The notes: generated from the letters alone by a model not told the origin. 64,000 nt of DNA from Saccharothrix saharensis (GCF_006716745.1 NZ_VFPP01000001.1:558001-622000), one strand, 5' to 3'. Positions 40,861 to 50,556 are shown, counted from the stretch's first letter. Made by a program: numbers and translations.

Positions 40861-41005
40861 TGGGTCGCTTCGGCCGCCCCTGCCCGGCGGGGGCCCACTG
40901 CCCGTCGCCACAACAGGCGAAACTCAGGCTCGCCGTCGGGTCGGAGCACCGTCGTGAGGCTCCTGCTGAGAGTAGCCAGCGGTCGCTACAGGTCGGTCAA
41001 TACAC

Positions 41006-41088
41006 CACAGCCAATCAGCAGTCTTCCCCATGCGACCAAACCGAATGAGAATCGACCATCCGGCGTGTATCGTGCCTGGTCAAGAAGT
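41006..41088 (+). promoter_or_regulatory. CRISPR leader of array 4
   Basis: Contains GCGACCAAACCGAATGAGAA, CCATCCGGCGTGTATC and GTGCCTGGTCAAGAAGT directly before the first repeat, closest to the leader at 60496-60579. Confidence 0.75.
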
Positions 41089-42951
41089 GTCTTCCCCGCG
41101 CGAGCGGGGGTGGTCCGCTGGTGGAGAAGCTGGCCGAGCTGACCGGCGTGTCTTCTCCGCGCGAGCGGGGGTGGTCCCCCATCACCTACGCCGAGTTCAG
41201 CCGCCGGATCGTCTTCCCCGCGCGAGCGGGGGTGGTCCGGAGTACCCGCTGGACCGGGTGGCGGCGATTGCGTCTTCCCCGCGCGAGCGGGGGTGGTCCC
41301 GCCTTGGTGCCGATGCGCGCGGTGCCGCAGTGGTCTTCCCCGCGCGAGCGGGGGTGGTCCGCTGACCACGGACGGCGAGCTGCGCCAGGACCAGTCTTCC
41401 CCGCGCGAGCGGGGCTGGTCCGTCCTTCATCTCCTGCAGGGAGCGACCGGTTCCGTCTTCCCCGCGCGAGCGGGGGTGGTCCGTCCTTCATCTCCTGCAG
41501 GGAGCGACCGGTTCCGTCTTCCCCGCGCGAGCGGGGGTGGTCCGGTGATCCGGTGGATGTACCGGCAACTGTTCGCGTCTTCCCCGCGCGAGCGGGGGTG
41601 GTCCGTCCACGGGCAGGGGTTGCGGTGTACGTACACCGTCTTCCCCGCGCGAGCGGGGGTGGTCCGCGGGAGTGGCGGCGCAAGGTGGACGCTGCCGAGT
41701 CTTCCCCGCGCGAGCGGGGATGGTCCGGTGCTCGGCCTGGAGATCGTCTACCCGGGCACGTCTTCCCCGCGCGAGCGGGGGTGGTCCCTCGGCGCGCAGG
41801 TGGCGGCTCGTGACGCCGAGCGTCTTCCCCGCGCGAGCGGGGGTGGTCCGCGGCGGCCGTACCTGAACGTCGAGAAGACCCGGTCTTCCCCGCGCGAGCG
41901 GGGGTGGTCCCAGGACAAGGTTGCTGAGCCGGTGGGGGAGTTGCGTCTTCCCCGCGCGAGCGGGGGTGGTCCCTGCGAGGAGTTGCCGAACAGCTCGTAG
42001 GCCTGGTCTTCCCCGCGCGAGCGGGGGTGGTCCCCCGCAGTCGTTCGCCCCAACGTCCCTGGCCGAGTCTTCCCCGCGCGAGCGGAGGTGGTCCGACCTG
42101 GCGCTGGCGGACCGCGTGGCGAACGTGGTCTTCCCCGCGCGAGCGGGGGTGGTCCCAAGGGCGGCCTGCGACGCTCGATCCCGTCCCGGTCTTCCCCGCG
42201 CGAGCGGGGGTGGTCCCAAGGGCGGCCTGCGACGCTCGATCCCGTCCCGGTCTTCCCCGCGCGAGGGGGGGTGGTCCCGGGTTGCGGTAGCCGAAGTCCA
42301 CCGCCCACCAGTCTTCCCCGCGCGAGCGGGGGTGGTCCGTTCGCGACGGTGCGCCGCTGGTGTTCGGGTACGTCTTCCCCGCGCGAGCGGGGGTGGTCCG
42401 GACGTGGTCGAGGTCCGGGTGATCCGGACCGAGTCTTCCCCGCGCGAGCGGGGGTGGTCCCTCGCCGAACACCTCGCTCAGGTCGGCGAGCCGGTCTTCC
42501 CCGCGCGAGCGGGGGTGGTCCGTGCCGCTCCCGCAGCTGCTGCCTGAGGGCGGCGTCTTCCCCGCGCGAGCGGGGGTGGTCCGCAGCGCCGACTCGGCGT
42601 ATGCGACGCGGTGGTGTCTTCCCCGCGCGAGCGGGGGTGGTCTCGCGCCGATGCCCGTCGTGGCCTTCGTGCCGATGTCTTCCCCGCGCGAGCGGGGGTG
42701 GTCCGGCCGGCCGCACCTACACGGTCGAGACCTCGACGTCTTCCCCGCGCGAGCGGGGGGTAGTCCCCCGCTGGCCCGGATCGCCCGCTTCAACACCGAG
42801 GTCTTCCCCGCGCGAGCGGGGATGGTCCGACCAACGGCTCCGGCGCGGCCACCGACCGGTTCGTCTTCCCCGCGCGAGCGGGGGCGGTCCGAGGACCCGG
42901 AGCTGGGCGGCCTGATACGCGTGGTCTTCCCCGCGTAAGCGGGGCGAGTCT
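41089..42951 (+). CRISPR. Type I-E CRISPR array 4 (31 repeats)
   Basis: Thirty-one repeats from 41089 at 61-62 base intervals; the last (42924) is diverged (CCGCGTAAGCGGGGCGAG). Two spacers are duplicated in tandem: the one starting TCCTTCATCTCCTGCAGG (between 41422 and 41515) and the one starting CAAGGGCGGCCTGCGACG (between 42156 and 42249). Most repeats match the consensus exactly, with scattered single changes (for example at 41394, 42067, 42250). All open frames here (VFPARAGVVR patterns) are translations of the repeat. Confidence 0.98.
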
Positions 42952-43499
42952 TCCTCACGCGCGCGGCCCGTCAGTCCATGGCCACCCTCGTCCAATCACG
43001 GCATGCCAGCGCGTTCGGACCGCACGCCTCGACCAGACGCCGTGCCGACGTACCCCAATCCGAAGACGCCTGCGCAGGGTCTCAGCCAAGATCGGACCCC
43101 GGTGCGCTTCCTAATGACGAGCGTCCTCCAACCGAGCCTGATGCAGGAGCGCAGCCGCCGCGTCGAATACGACATCGTCGCCACCATGAGGTGCCCTCCT
43201 CGACCACCGCATCATCCCGGACGACGACCGTCCCGTTCACAGCCCGCAACAGCTCCGGCCCGACCTCCGCCCAGCCGATCAGCAACAACGGGCCGACAGC
43301 GTCGAAGGCGGCCTTGCCGAACTGACCGGCGACCAACGGATCAGCGACGTCAACGCCAACGTCACCAGACTCGAGAAATCAAAAGGCGTAGAGCAGGCTG
43401 AAGCTACTCCCGACTGGCACCGCACACGGGCACCGGATGGACCGACCGCACCCTCACCACGCTGACCGCCCGGCTCACTCCGCTCGAGACCCCGCACAG
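42952..43499. other. Gap after array 4
   Basis: No supported gene. A frame around 43190-43450 reads GGLAELTGDQRISDVNANVT RLEKSKG in part, which might be a coding relic, but nothing identifies it. Confidence 0.35.
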
Positions 43500-43502
43500 C
43501 CC

Positions 43503-43730
43503 GTCCATCGACATCGCCTCATGCCGCGTGGCCGGCTGGGCCACAGCCGATCATCTGCGCACCGACCTGGTCGCCCAGGCGTTGGACAACGCCGTGCGAC
43601 ACCGCCGCCCCGAACCCGGAGTGATCTTCCACGCCGACCGCGGCTGCCAATACACCTCCCGCCGGTTCGGCGCCCTCGCTCGCACCGCCCGCTGGGTCCG
43701 CTCCGTACTCGCCTACCGCAGCTGGACTCC
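43503..43730 (+). pseudogene. IS3-family transposase (orfB) fragment
   Basis: Reads DIASCRVAGWATADHLRTDL, VAQALDNAVRHRRPEPGVIF, then HADRGCQYTSRRFG. This is the DDE-domain segment of IS3-type transposases (GWA-x-xDHxRT, HSDRGxQYTS with the second catalytic Asp). The sequence before and after is unrelated, so only a scrap remains. Confidence 0.75.
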
Positions 43731-43981
43731 CGCAGGTAGGCTGAGCCACCCTCCTTTCGCGGCCTGCGCGACAACCTCGCGCCTCACGACGTCCGTACGA
43801 CGAAGCCCGACTGAAATCCGGATACTCCTGGGCACGACCGGCGACCGGAATCGACATCGTGGGCGCCTGGGCGCGTAGTATGCGGAGTCTTCGCCACCGA
43901 CATGCCCAAACCAGTTGCGTCGTGGGAATACTTGGCGTCGTACGCGGACAACCAGCGGCGCGACGCGGCATCTCTGCTCGG

Positions 43982-44009
43982 CCGGTCCTGCGTGACGTCG
44001 CAGGACCGG
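43982..44009 (-). terminator. Hairpin terminator
   Basis: Perfect 11-bp stem CCGGTCCTGCG, six-base loop TGACGT and complement, 13 bases beyond the stop of the minus-strand regulator gene. Confidence 0.7.
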
Positions 44010-44021
44010 TCACGATGCGGG

Positions 44022-44870
44022 TCACCGGTCGTAGGTGTCGGCCCACCGGGCGAAGACCCTGGCCGAATTGTTGACGTCCAGTGCCCGCGCGGCGAGATCG
44101 CGGAACTTCCGCTCGTGTACGGCCACGGCCTGCGGGTCGTCCTGGAAGACGGTGACCGTGTCGGTTTCCTGGACGACGACGGGCGGCTCCGGCTCGCGCA
44201 GGGTGATCAGCGTGCTGCCATGGCGCACGAGCGTGCCGCCGTTCGTCCTCATGGGCACGAGCCGCACGCGGACGTTGTCCGTATGCCACATCGTCAGCGT
44301 CAGCAGTTGTTCGGTCATGACGCGCGGATCGCCGACCATCTGATGGACCGCGGCCTCGTGGACGAAGAAGTGCACGACCGGGCCTCGGGGATGGTGCAAC
44401 AGACGCTCCTGGCGTTCCCTGCGAATCCTGGCGACCTGTTCGTCGCCGCTGATGGCACGGGCGTAGTCCTCGGTCTGCAGCAGGCTCGGGATGATCAGCG
44501 GTTCGTACGTCGAGATCGCCACGGCCAGGTCCTCGTGCACGGCCAGCGCGGTCAGCGAGTCCGCGGCCGGGTCGTTGGGGCGCAGGAAGCTGCCGGTCCT
44601 GGGCTCGTTGACGATGCGTTGGATGCGGTCACGGGTCGCTGCGTCCGCACCCAGCTGTCCGACGAGGGCTCCGACGTCGCGGGCGTCCGCGCTTCGTCTG
44701 CCGACCTCGAGTTTGGCCAGCCATCCGGCCGAGCGTCCCAGGCTCTCGGCCACGGCGACCGCACGTCGGCCCGTTGCGCTGCGCAGTAGCCGCACCTCTC
44801 TTCCCAGTTCCCGGTCGCGGGCGGTTCCGGGCCGGGCGCTCTCCGGATCATGACGGTCCTCGTCGTCCAT
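44022..44870 (-). CDS. XRE helix-turn-helix, DUF5753 (Scr1-family) regulator A
   Basis: 282 residues. N-terminal helix-turn-helix (ELGREVRLLRSATGRRAVAV, AESLGRSAGWLAKLEVGRRS) followed by a DUF5753 domain (AVHEDLAVAISTYEPLIIPS, LLQTEDYARAI, HFFVHEAAVHQMVGDPRVMT). Such proteins usually pair with a small DUF397 protein, which I do not see here. Ends in a terminator hairpin. It follows a paralogue by 65 bases, so both are probably co-transcribed. Confidence 0.88.
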   Translation of the reverse strand: MDDEDRHDPESARPGTARDRELGREVRLLRSATGRRAVAVAESLGRSAGWLAKLEVGRRSADARDVGALVGQLGADAATRDRIQRIVNEPRTGSFLRPNDPAADSLTALAVHEDLAVAISTYEPLIIPSLLQTEDYARAISGDEQVARIRRERQERLLHHPRGPVVHFFVHEAAVHQMVGDPRVMTEQLLTLTMWHTDNVRVRLVPMRTNGGTLVRHGSTLITLREPEPPVVVQETDTVTVFQDDPQAVAVHERKFRDLAARALDVNNSARVFARWADTYDR

Positions 44871-44935
44871 TTGGACCTTTCTCTGGCGGGTTCGGCAACG
44901 CGGGGAGCCGGGTCGGGGACGACACGGCTCGGTTG

Positions 44936-45895
44936 TCAGTCGGGGCGGCGTGACCTGGTCCGGGTGTCCGCCAGTCGGTACAACGTCCGCACGGACTGGT
45001 CCGGATCGAGCGCCACCTGGTCCAGGCGGTCCAGCGCGGACCGGTAGGCGCGTGCGTGGTCGCCCTCGGCGAACACGGTCGCGTGCTGGGTCTGGCTGTA
45101 GGCCAGGGGCTCGACGGGGGCCTCGAAGGTCATCACCGTGAAGTCGTGCCGCAGTAGCGGGTCGGTGGTCGTCGGAACGAGCCGTACGCGCACGTTGGGC
45201 GTATCGGTCACCAGGGACGCCAGCGTCGCAGCCTGATCACGCGGGATCTCATCGTCGCTCGCGTCCGACAGCATCGACTCGTGCACGAAGAACAGCGCGG
45301 TGCACGACGTCCTGAAGCGCAGCCGCTGCCAGCGCTCCAGACGACGGCGCACGGCCTGCTCGACGTCCTGGCAGTGCGCCAGCGCCGCACGGGCGTAGCC
45401 CTCGGTCTGCACCAGCGCGGGCACCGCCGACCGTTCGTAACAGGTGATCGTCGAGGCGACCGCCTCGTGCACGGCCAACACGGTCAACTCGTCGGGTGCC
45501 CGCCCAGGGTGGGGACGGAGGAAATGCCCGGTGACCGGCTCGTCGACGAGCCGGTTGATGCGGTCGCGGGTGGCCAGGTCGGCATCACAGAAGCCGAGCA
45601 GCACGTCGATCTCCCATGGACTCGCGCGGCGTGTCCCGGATTCGATCTTGGACAGCCATGCCTCCGAGTAGCCCAGGTACCGAGCCAGATCGGCGGTCGA
45701 GTGCCCGCGACGCTGTCGCAGGCGGCGCAGTTCCTCGCCCAGCTCGCGCGTCTGGGCGCTGCCCACTTTCCGCTTCCCCGGTGATTGCGGGAGCGACCGT
45801 CCCGACGACGTGGTGCTCTGCAACGTGGAACCTTCCGTAACGTCAGCTGATGAGTCGTCATCCGTCGGATGCACCGACGGTGATAGCCGGTTCAT
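44936..45895 (-). CDS. XRE helix-turn-helix, DUF5753 (Scr1-family) regulator B
   Basis: 319 residues from ATG 45895, which overlaps the stop of the PadR-like gene (ATGA). The N-terminal 45 residues are low-complexity (SSGRSLPQSPGKRKVGSAQ), then the helix-turn-helix LGEELRRLRQRRGHSTADLA and RYLGYSEAWLSKIESGTRRA, and a DUF5753 domain (ITCYERSAVPALVQTEGYAR, LFFVHESMLSD). Paralogue of the gene at 44022. DNA-binding regulator, target unknown. Confidence 0.88.
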   Translation of the reverse strand: MNRLSPSVHPTDDDSSADVTEGSTLQSTTSSGRSLPQSPGKRKVGSAQTRELGEELRRLRQRRGHSTADLARYLGYSEAWLSKIESGTRRASPWEIDVLLGFCDADLATRDRINRLVDEPVTGHFLRPHPGRAPDELTVLAVHEAVASTITCYERSAVPALVQTEGYARAALAHCQDVEQAVRRRLERWQRLRFRTSCTALFFVHESMLSDASDDEIPRDQAATLASLVTDTPNVRVRLVPTTTDPLLRHDFTVMTFEAPVEPLAYSQTQHATVFAEGDHARAYRSALDRLDQVALDPDQSVRTLYRLADTRTRSRRPD

Positions 45896-46221
45896 CCCGG
45901 GTTCGTGCGGCGCTTCGCGGGTAGAGGTGCCAGGGTCGGCAGGGGACGGCGGCGATCGGCCTCCGCCAGGGCGTCCCGGATCCGGGCGTCGTATCCCGGC
46001 ACCGGCCGGTAGTAGCGGCGGCGTGGCCTGTCGCCGGGCCACTCGTCGTCGCTTTCCACCCGCGAGGTCAGCCAGCCGAGTACTTCGATCCGGTGCAGGA
46101 TCGGTATCACCGTGGCGGGATACATCCCCCGCTCGGTGGAGACAGCGCTGCCGTAGGTCTCCTCACCACGTGCGTGGTTGGCGAGTACCGCCGCCAGCAC
46201 CACCCGGGTGTGAGGGGTCAT
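45892..46221 (-). CDS. PadR-like winged-helix regulator
   Basis: 109 residues from ATG 46221. TPHTRVVLAAVLANHARGEE, SAVSTERGMYPATVIPILHR, IEVLGWLTSRVESDDEWPGD and RPRRRYYRPVPGYDARIRD match the short PadR/winged-helix layout, including the RR-YY wing. The start lies 59 bases inside the preceding TPR gene, so expression is coupled. Part of a minus-strand regulator operon 47537-44022. Confidence 0.75.
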   Translation of the reverse strand: MTPHTRVVLAAVLANHARGEETYGSAVSTERGMYPATVIPILHRIEVLGWLTSRVESDDEWPGDRPRRRYYRPVPGYDARIRDALAEADRRRPLPTLAPLPAKRRTNPG

Positions 46222-47041
46222 CCGTAGCCGCACGGTCTCCTTCTTCCAGTTCGCGGATCCTGTCGCGTACGGACCGGGTGGCGTCGCCCCCGGTGCCGAT
46301 GAGCAGGCCGATGGCACGGTTGAACCGCCGGTACGCCTCGGCGCGGTTCCCGGACAGCCACAGCGCCCGGCCCAGCTCGGGCAGGCAGGCCGCACGTCCG
46401 GCGGGATCGTCCAGTTCGGTGAACAGCTTGTCGGCCCGGGAGAGGTATTTGACCGCGGAGTCGTGCCGGCTGACCTCGAGCATCAGCGCTCCGAGATGGA
46501 CAAGCGCCGCCGCGGTGCCGGGCCGGTCGTCGTGCAGCAGGTACAGCTCCAGCGCCTCGTCGGCGCATCCGACGACTTTGTGCAGCCGGCCCTGGGCCCG
46601 GTAGGTGGCGGCCAGGTCGCCCAGCGCGGCGGCGGCGGTGTCCGGGTCGTCGTCGCGCAGGCGGTGGATCGCCAACTCGCGCATTCCGGCGACGGCGGCC
46701 AGGCGCAGCGCGCCTCGCAGGCGCAGGGACGCCGCGGCCCGGCGGAAGCCGGTGGCCAACAGCAGCGACGTGGGCAGCACGGCGGCGAGTTCCGCGCCGG
46801 CGTCGAGCAGGTCGCGCGCCCACGCCTCGTTCACCTCGACGGGCACCACCGGCCACACCTCGGCGAACAACGCGACCGCCGGCTCCGGCTCGGTCAGCGA
46901 GTCGCGCAGCGTGGCCGACAAGTGGTCGCGGTGCGCGCCGAACCACGTGTGGCCGGTCTCGTCCCCCCGGCCGACGGTGGTGCGGGAGATGGTGCGCAGT
47001 TCCCCCAACAGCCGTGCGACCGCATGGCGCGGCTCGTCCAC
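46163..47041 (-). CDS. TPR-like helical repeat protein
   Basis: 292 residues from GTG 47041, six bases after the stop of the small helix-turn-helix gene. Helical pairs of about 36-40 residues: GALRLAAVAGMRELAIHRLR, ALGDLAATYRAQGRLHKVVG, ALVHLGALMLEVSRHDSAVK and LPELGRALWLSGNRAEAYRR. It looks like a scaffold or sensor domain without an enzymatic part. The C-terminal 60 residues overlap the PadR-like gene and may be partly unstructured. Confidence 0.7.
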   Translation of the reverse strand: MDEPRHAVARLLGELRTISRTTVGRGDETGHTWFGAHRDHLSATLRDSLTEPEPAVALFAEVWPVVPVEVNEAWARDLLDAGAELAAVLPTSLLLATGFRRAAASLRLRGALRLAAVAGMRELAIHRLRDDDPDTAAAALGDLAATYRAQGRLHKVVGCADEALELYLLHDDRPGTAAALVHLGALMLEVSRHDSAVKYLSRADKLFTELDDPAGRAACLPELGRALWLSGNRAEAYRRFNRAIGLLIGTGGDATRSVRDRIRELEEGDRAATDDPSHPGGAGGGTRQPRTW

Positions 47042-47047
47042 GTGTGG

Positions 47048-47257
47048 TCAGCCCTTCTGCTGTTCCCGAGCACCGCCCCGGCCGCGCAGTCGCACGCCGG
47101 CTCCGAGGAGGATCCGGCGCACGAACCCGTAGGAGCGGTCGATCGACTCCGCCAGTGTCCGGATGCTCGCGCCCTTTCCGTACTGCTCCTTCAGCCGGGC
47201 GGACAGGTCCTTCCGTGCGGTGCCGGTGACGCGGGTGCCTTTGGCCGGTGTGGTCAT
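47048..47257 (-). CDS. Small helix-turn-helix protein 1
   Basis: 69 residues: SARLKEQYGKGASIRTLAES, then IDRSYGFVRRILLGAGVRLR. A one-domain DNA-binding protein of a type common in actinomycetes. Paralogue of the next upstream gene (47319-47537). Packed within an operon of regulators. Confidence 0.8.
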   Translation of the reverse strand: MTTPAKGTRVTGTARKDLSARLKEQYGKGASIRTLAESIDRSYGFVRRILLGAGVRLRGRGGAREQQKG

Positions 47258-47318
47258 ATTGGGCGTCCCTTTCGATGGTGGCGGATGTGTCCGGGCTGGT
47301 GAGGGTGACCAGCCGGGG

Positions 47319-47537
47319 TCAGGTGCGGTTGGCGCGGCGCGGACCGCCGTGGCTGCGCAGCGTCGTGCCGGCCTTGAGGAGCACGGTGCGCACGAAGACG
47401 TAGGAGCGGCCGACGGACTCCGCCAGTGCCTGGATGCTCGCGCCCTTCTCGTACTGCTTCTTCATCCGGTCGCCGATCCTCTTTCGTGCGGTGCCGGTGA
47501 TCTTGCGGTAGCGGATCGGCCGTGCGGAGCGGGTCAT
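47319..47537 (-). CDS. Small helix-turn-helix protein 2
   Basis: 72 residues: RMKKQYEKGASIQALAESVG, RSYVFVRTVLLKAGTTLRSH. Same fold as the 69-residue paralogue downstream. First gene of the packed minus-strand regulator operon; palindromes upstream at 47608-47684 could be its operator and the terminator of the preceding STAND gene. Confidence 0.8.
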   Translation of the reverse strand: MTRSARPIRYRKITGTARKRIGDRMKKQYEKGASIQALAESVGRSYVFVRTVLLKAGTTLRSHGGPRRANRT

Positions 47538-47607
47538 GTCGCGAGTCCTCGCGGTCCGGTGTCGTCGTGGTTGTGGTTCGGCTCAGCCGAGCAGGAGAAG
47601 CGGCACC

Positions 47608-47625
47608 GCGTCCCGGCCGGGACGC
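47608..47625. promoter_or_regulatory. 18-bp perfect palindrome, operator candidate
   Basis: GCGTCCCGGCCGGGACGC, about 70 bases before the start of the small helix-turn-helix gene. A half copy GGCCGGGACGCGG follows near 47633. Confidence 0.45.
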
Positions 47626-47649
47626 CCCACCAGGCCGGGACGCGGTGGC

Positions 47650-47684
47650 GGTCGACAGGAGTCCGGGGGAACGTCCTGTCGACC
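47650..47684 (-). terminator. Hairpin after the AfsR-like gene
   Basis: Perfect 11-bp stem GGTCGACAGGA (47650-47660) with its complement at 47674-47684. A second hairpin GACGGGCC/GGCCCGTC at 47689-47718 lies between it and the stop codon of the STAND gene. Confidence 0.6.
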
Positions 47685-47737
47685 TGGTGACGGGCCCGCG
47701 AGGAGGGGGCGGCCCGTCGGAGGGGGTAGCTGGGGTG

Positions 47738-49840
47738 TCATTGCCGGTCCGGCTCCGGCCCGTGCTGTGCGCGCAGGCCCGACGCACGCTGGGGGTGACC
47801 GGCGTGCTCGAACAGCCCGGCGGCCAGGGCGCGGTGGCGGGCGGCGTCGTCGTGGGCGCCGGCCGCGGTCTCAACCCGGCCGATCAGCTCGTGCAGTTCG
47901 GCTAGGTAGAGCCGGTCGGTCGGCGGGTCGAGCAGGCCCAGCGCCCGGGTCGCCTCGGCCCGCGCGCCGTCCGGGTCGCCGAGGTCGAGCAGGATCGCGG
48001 CCAGCACGGTCAGCGCCCTGGCCGTCTCCACGGGCCGGGGCACGGGGTTGAGCAGGGTCAGGTGCACCGCGATTCGCGCCGCGGTGCGGGCACCGACGAG
48101 GTCGCCCAGTGCGTGGCGGGCCTCGGCCCGGTGCCGCCAGCGCAGCCCGATCACCCACCAGGGCGCCCCGCGACGGCGGTCCACCGTGATCGCCCGGTCC
48201 AGCACCGGCAGCGCCGCAGCAGGGTCGGCGGCCGCGATGTGGGCCTGCGCGAGCGTGGACAACGCGGTCGCCAGCGCCACGTCGTCGCCGCGTTCGTCGG
48301 CCAGCCCCATAGCCCGCAGGCACACCGGGGCCGCCTCGTCGGGGCGGCCCAGGCGCAGCAGTGCCCACCCGTGCCGCGACCACGCCGTCGACTCGTAGCG
48401 CTGCGCCCGACGCCCGTCGGCGTGCACCCCGAGACGGCCGACCGCCTCGGCGGCGATGCGCTGGGAGAGCAGGACGTCGGCTACATGCCCGCCCGACCGC
48501 AACGGCACCCACAGCGCCTCACCGAGCATCCAGGCCAGGTCGTCCAGGTCCAAGTCCACGGCCAGCCGCTGCACCGCGAGCAGACACGCGTGCTCGCGGT
48601 CGAACCACTCGCGCGTGGCGGCGCGGCCAGCGAACCGGTACAGGCCCCGCAGCGGGGACACCGCGTGCTTGCCCGGCTCGACCGCCTCCGACGCGGCCGT
48701 GGCCAGGATCGCGACGTACTCGACCAGCCGCTGCAACGCCGCGATCACCTCGACGTCGTCGTAGGGCGGCCCGCCCGTCGCGCGCAGGATCGCGGGCACG
48801 TGGAAGCGGACGTCGCCGTCGCCGTGGTCCCGGGTGGTCTGCGCGAGCAGGTTGCGGTCGACCAGCTCCGTCAGCGCGGCGTCGGCCCCGGCCGGGTCGG
48901 CGGCCAGGACGCGGATGGTGTCGCGGCCGATGTCGGGGACCGGCAGCGCGCGCAACGTCCGCCACAGCTGGCGGGTGGCGGCGGGCAGGTCGTCCTCGGC
49001 GAGGGTCACGGCGGCCGTCCAGGTCTGCGCGGGCTCGGGATCGCGGTCGCGGTAGCGGGCGGCCAGCAGGCCGACGGGGAGTTCGGGGTGCGCCGCGAGC
49101 TGTCCGCCCAGCAGGCTCAGCGCCAGCGGGTGGCCGTGGCAGGCTGCCGCCAACTCACGGAGCTCGTGCACGGCGCCGGCGCGCTCGGGACCGGCGTAGG
49201 CGGCGAGCAGGTCGATCGCGTCCTCGTCGGTCAGCGCGAGCAGCCACACCATCCGTGCGCCGTTGATGGCCAGGCCGGGCAGGCGACGGCAGCTGGTGAT
49301 AACCGTGAGGCAGCCCGGCGCGGCGGGCAGCAGGTCGCGGACCTGCGCGGTGTCGGTCACGCCGTCCAGCACCAGCAGCAGCCGGCGGCTGCTGGTCATC
49401 GACCGCCACAGCCCCGCCAGCTCGACATCGGTCGGAGGCAGCCCTGCCTCGGCCACTCCCAGCGCCCGCAGCCAGCGCCGCAGCACCACTGCGGCGGTCA
49501 GGCCCTGCTCGGTGAAGTCGGCGTGCAGGTGCCCGTCGGGGAACAGCTCGGCGTGTCGGTGCGCCCAGCGCAGCGTCAACGCCGTCTTGCCCATGCCCGG
49601 CAGACCACTGACCACGACTACCTCGCCGGAGCCCTCGCCGTCGCCGCCCGCGGCGAGCACGGCCGTCAGGCAGCCCAGCTCGCGCTCCCGGTCGACCCAC
49701 AGTGCCGGACGGCGCGGCAGTTGGCGTGGCACCGGTGGCACGAACACCGGCAGCAGCTCGTGCACGGTGATCGCCCCCGCTTGCACCACCGGGCCCACGA
49801 CCCGGCCGCCCACAGCGTTGCCCACCTCCATGCTCACCAC
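47738..49840 (-). CDS. AfsR-like STAND NTPase with TPRs (no DNA-binding domain)
   Basis: 700 residues; GTG 49840 follows a GGGGAGGGCGG site. Residues 10-28 hold VGGRVVGPVVQAGAITVHE, a Q-A-G motif shared with other STAND proteins here. P-loop GLPGMGKT at 79-86, then RRLLLVLDGVTD (Walker B with DG) and CLTVITSCRRLPG, HPLALSLLGGQL. The C-terminal half is TPR-like (HGWALLRLGRPDEAAPVCLR, ALSTLAQAHIAAADPAAALP, DLGDPDGARAEATRALGLLD). Family role: ATP-dependent signalling switches. No SARP or other effector domain is attached. Confidence 0.82.
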   Translation of the reverse strand: MVSMEVGNAVGGRVVGPVVQAGAITVHELLPVFVPPVPRQLPRRPALWVDRERELGCLTAVLAAGGDGEGSGEVVVVSGLPGMGKTALTLRWAHRHAELFPDGHLHADFTEQGLTAAVVLRRWLRALGVAEAGLPPTDVELAGLWRSMTSSRRLLLVLDGVTDTAQVRDLLPAAPGCLTVITSCRRLPGLAINGARMVWLLALTDEDAIDLLAAYAGPERAGAVHELRELAAACHGHPLALSLLGGQLAAHPELPVGLLAARYRDRDPEPAQTWTAAVTLAEDDLPAATRQLWRTLRALPVPDIGRDTIRVLAADPAGADAALTELVDRNLLAQTTRDHGDGDVRFHVPAILRATGGPPYDDVEVIAALQRLVEYVAILATAASEAVEPGKHAVSPLRGLYRFAGRAATREWFDREHACLLAVQRLAVDLDLDDLAWMLGEALWVPLRSGGHVADVLLSQRIAAEAVGRLGVHADGRRAQRYESTAWSRHGWALLRLGRPDEAAPVCLRAMGLADERGDDVALATALSTLAQAHIAAADPAAALPVLDRAITVDRRRGAPWWVIGLRWRHRAEARHALGDLVGARTAARIAVHLTLLNPVPRPVETARALTVLAAILLDLGDPDGARAEATRALGLLDPPTDRLYLAELHELIGRVETAAGAHDDAARHRALAAGLFEHAGHPQRASGLRAQHGPEPDRQ

Positions 49841-50556
49841 CCGCCCTCCCCGCGTCGGCGCGGGTCGGGACGCGGCGCTGGAGGCGAGGCGCCCGGCGGC
49901 GAGCCGAGCGGCAACAGCGCCGTCCCATGCACGCGTCGGCGCATCCGGTCCGCATAAGGCGAGTGGGCGCGGTCGAACAGATTCAGCGCCTGACGCAGCA
50001 GCGCGGGCCAGGTGGGATCCTGGGTAGCCGCGGCGACGTCGGCCTGCGCCTTCACGATGCGGCTCTGTTCGGTCAGGTTGCCCGGCGCGACTTGCCGCAC
50101 CCGCTCCGGCGCCTTCACCAGCACGGCACGCGCCTCGCGGAACCGGCCCGGCGCGGTCAGCGCGCGGCCCCGGGCGGCCAGCATCAGTGCGGCGTTGCAG
50201 TCGTTCTGCTCGAGCAGCTCGGCGAACACCGTTTCCGCCGTCTCGAGCTCGCGCAGCGCGCCGTCGGCGTTACCTGCGACCAGCGCGATCGAGCCCGGGT
50301 CGAAGAGAGTCAGCATGTACGCGCGCCACGCGCCCGATGCGGCGTAGGTGTCCAGCGCAGCGGTGTCCTTCTCGCCGGTCTGCTGGAGCAGACCGGCTGC
50401 CACCAGCTGGGTCAGGTCGGTGTCGAGCCAGTCGGGTCCGTGCTCGGGCGACAGAGCGTGAGCGGCGCTGCGTTCCAGGTCGTCCTGCGGGGCTGCGCGT
50501 ACCGCGGTGCACAGGCGGCGGGCGGAGTCGGTGAAGTCGTCTTCGGCCAAGGTCAC
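49834..50556 (-). CDS. Partial AfsR-like protein (post-NTPase and TPR part only)
   Basis: 240 residues from GTG 50556, poor ribosome binding site. It begins TLAEDDFTDSARRLCTAVRA, which aligns with the middle of the neighbouring STAND protein (TLAEDDLPAATRQLWRTLRA), so the NTPase domain is absent. Later ALRELETAETVFAELLEQND and LMLAARGRALTAPGRFREAR are TPR-like; LLRQALNLFDRAHSPYADRM matches the end of the next upstream protein. It is either a 5'-truncated paralogue or a stand-alone partner subunit. The end overlaps the start of the 47738 gene by seven bases. Confidence 0.6.
   Translation of the reverse strand: MTLAEDDFTDSARRLCTAVRAAPQDDLERSAAHALSPEHGPDWLDTDLTQLVAAGLLQQTGEKDTAALDTYAASGAWRAYMLTLFDPGSIALVAGNADGALRELETAETVFAELLEQNDCNAALMLAARGRALTAPGRFREARAVLVKAPERVRQVAPGNLTEQSRIVKAQADVAAATQDPTWPALLRQALNLFDRAHSPYADRMRRRVHGTALLPLGSPPGASPPAPRPDPRRRGEGGW

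Noticed and set aside
48062-49957. 631-codon plus-strand open frame opposite the AfsR-like gene
   Set aside because: Antisense shadow; the minus strand has P-loop and TPR motifs.
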